A DNA stretch of 5,740 nucleotides from Robiginitomaculum sp. (lineage in GTDB: Bacteria; Pseudomonadota; Alphaproteobacteria; Caulobacterales; Maricaulaceae), in NCBI GenBank assembly GCA_021647375.1, contig JAKIUV010000116.1, forward strand, positions 1 to 5,740, given 5' to 3'. The position numbers were made by a program, and so were the translations under genes. Of this stretch, positions 5,696 to 5,740 are shown one piece after another; the first letter of the stretch is position 1; each line of letters opens with the position of its first letter. Below the pieces are notes generated by a model. That model was not told where the DNA came from. It searched no databases and saw only the letters and a list, made by a program, of their open reading frames with translations.

Positions 5696-5740
5696 ATGGG
5701 CTGGGCGGAGTGTTTACAGGAACGAAGAATGAGTAAATTT
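5696..5740 (+). CDS. Start of a probable transposase gene, 3' end outside window
   Basis: Fifteen codons are visible, reading MGWAECLQERRMSKF and open to the edge. The ATG at 5696 has GGGAG (5685-5689) 6 nt upstream. A second in-frame ATG at 5729 (MSKF) has its own AGGAA (5718-5722) 6 nt upstream, so the true start is ambiguous. A third in-frame ATG at 5669 lies inside the repeat and is less likely. The basic, Arg-rich opening and the position behind the tandem repeats suggest a transposase with an N-terminal helix-turn-helix, but too little is present to name the family. Confidence 0.4.
   Translation, partial: MGWAECLQERRMSKF

Larger units (their letters stand above)
5616..5740 (+). mobile_element. 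Probable left end of an insertion sequence, cut by window edge
   Basis: From about 5616 (TGTAGC) the sequence changes character. Two adjacent 25-nt direct repeats are followed about 25 nt later by an open reading frame that continues off the window. Repeated transposase-binding sites at an IS tip just before a transposase start are known from IS21-type elements; the encoded N-terminus rather recalls IS481- or ISNCY-type transposases, so the family is undecided. The exact terminal base is uncertain (TGT at 5614 or 5616) because the other end and the target duplication lie outside the window. Confidence 0.5.

Overview
The window most likely comes from an alphaproteobacterial chromosome. This is inferred from protein style: a flavin monooxygenase plus TetR regulator plus metallo-beta-lactamase-fold catabolic block, a WCHDSR-type thioredoxin lipoprotein, and roughly balanced base composition. 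No rRNA or other marker gene is present to prove it. Genes are tightly packed, with short gaps and no CRISPR array, tRNA or rRNA that I can see.

Left block (1-3400, all minus strand, so transcribed right to left). A cytoplasmic-looking trypsin-like serine protease (2750-3400) is followed, with an 8-nt overlap, by a type I Baeyer-Villiger-like flavin monooxygenase (1303-2757). After a 63-nt gap comes a TetR-family repressor (640-1239), and after a 66-nt gap an MBL-fold metallo-hydrolase that runs off the left edge (1-573). The monooxygenase, the KstR2/fatty-acid-type TetR regulator and the hydrolase look like a small regulated catabolic unit for a ketone, lipid or other hydrophobic substrate. 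The substrate cannot be read from the sequence.

Middle block (3472-4697, plus strand). A 71-nt divergent intergenic region separates the left block from two plus-strand genes 35 nt apart. The first is a thioredoxin-fold exported protein with a CxxS active site. The second is a multi-spanning membrane protein with a His/Asp pattern reminiscent of YdjM-type predicted metal-dependent hydrolases.

Right block (4700-5740). A DJ-1/PfpI-family protein on the minus strand converges on the membrane gene with only 2 nt between stop codons. Upstream of it lies about 165 nt with no clear gene. The window then ends in what looks like the left end of an insertion sequence: two adjacent 25-nt direct repeats (21 of 25 identical) followed by the first codons of a probable transposase.

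I did not find a clear undescribed system. The points most worth a second look are the translational coupling of a serine protease to a monooxygenase, the single-cysteine thioredoxin paired with a membrane His/Asp protein, and the tandem-repeat IS end at the right edge.
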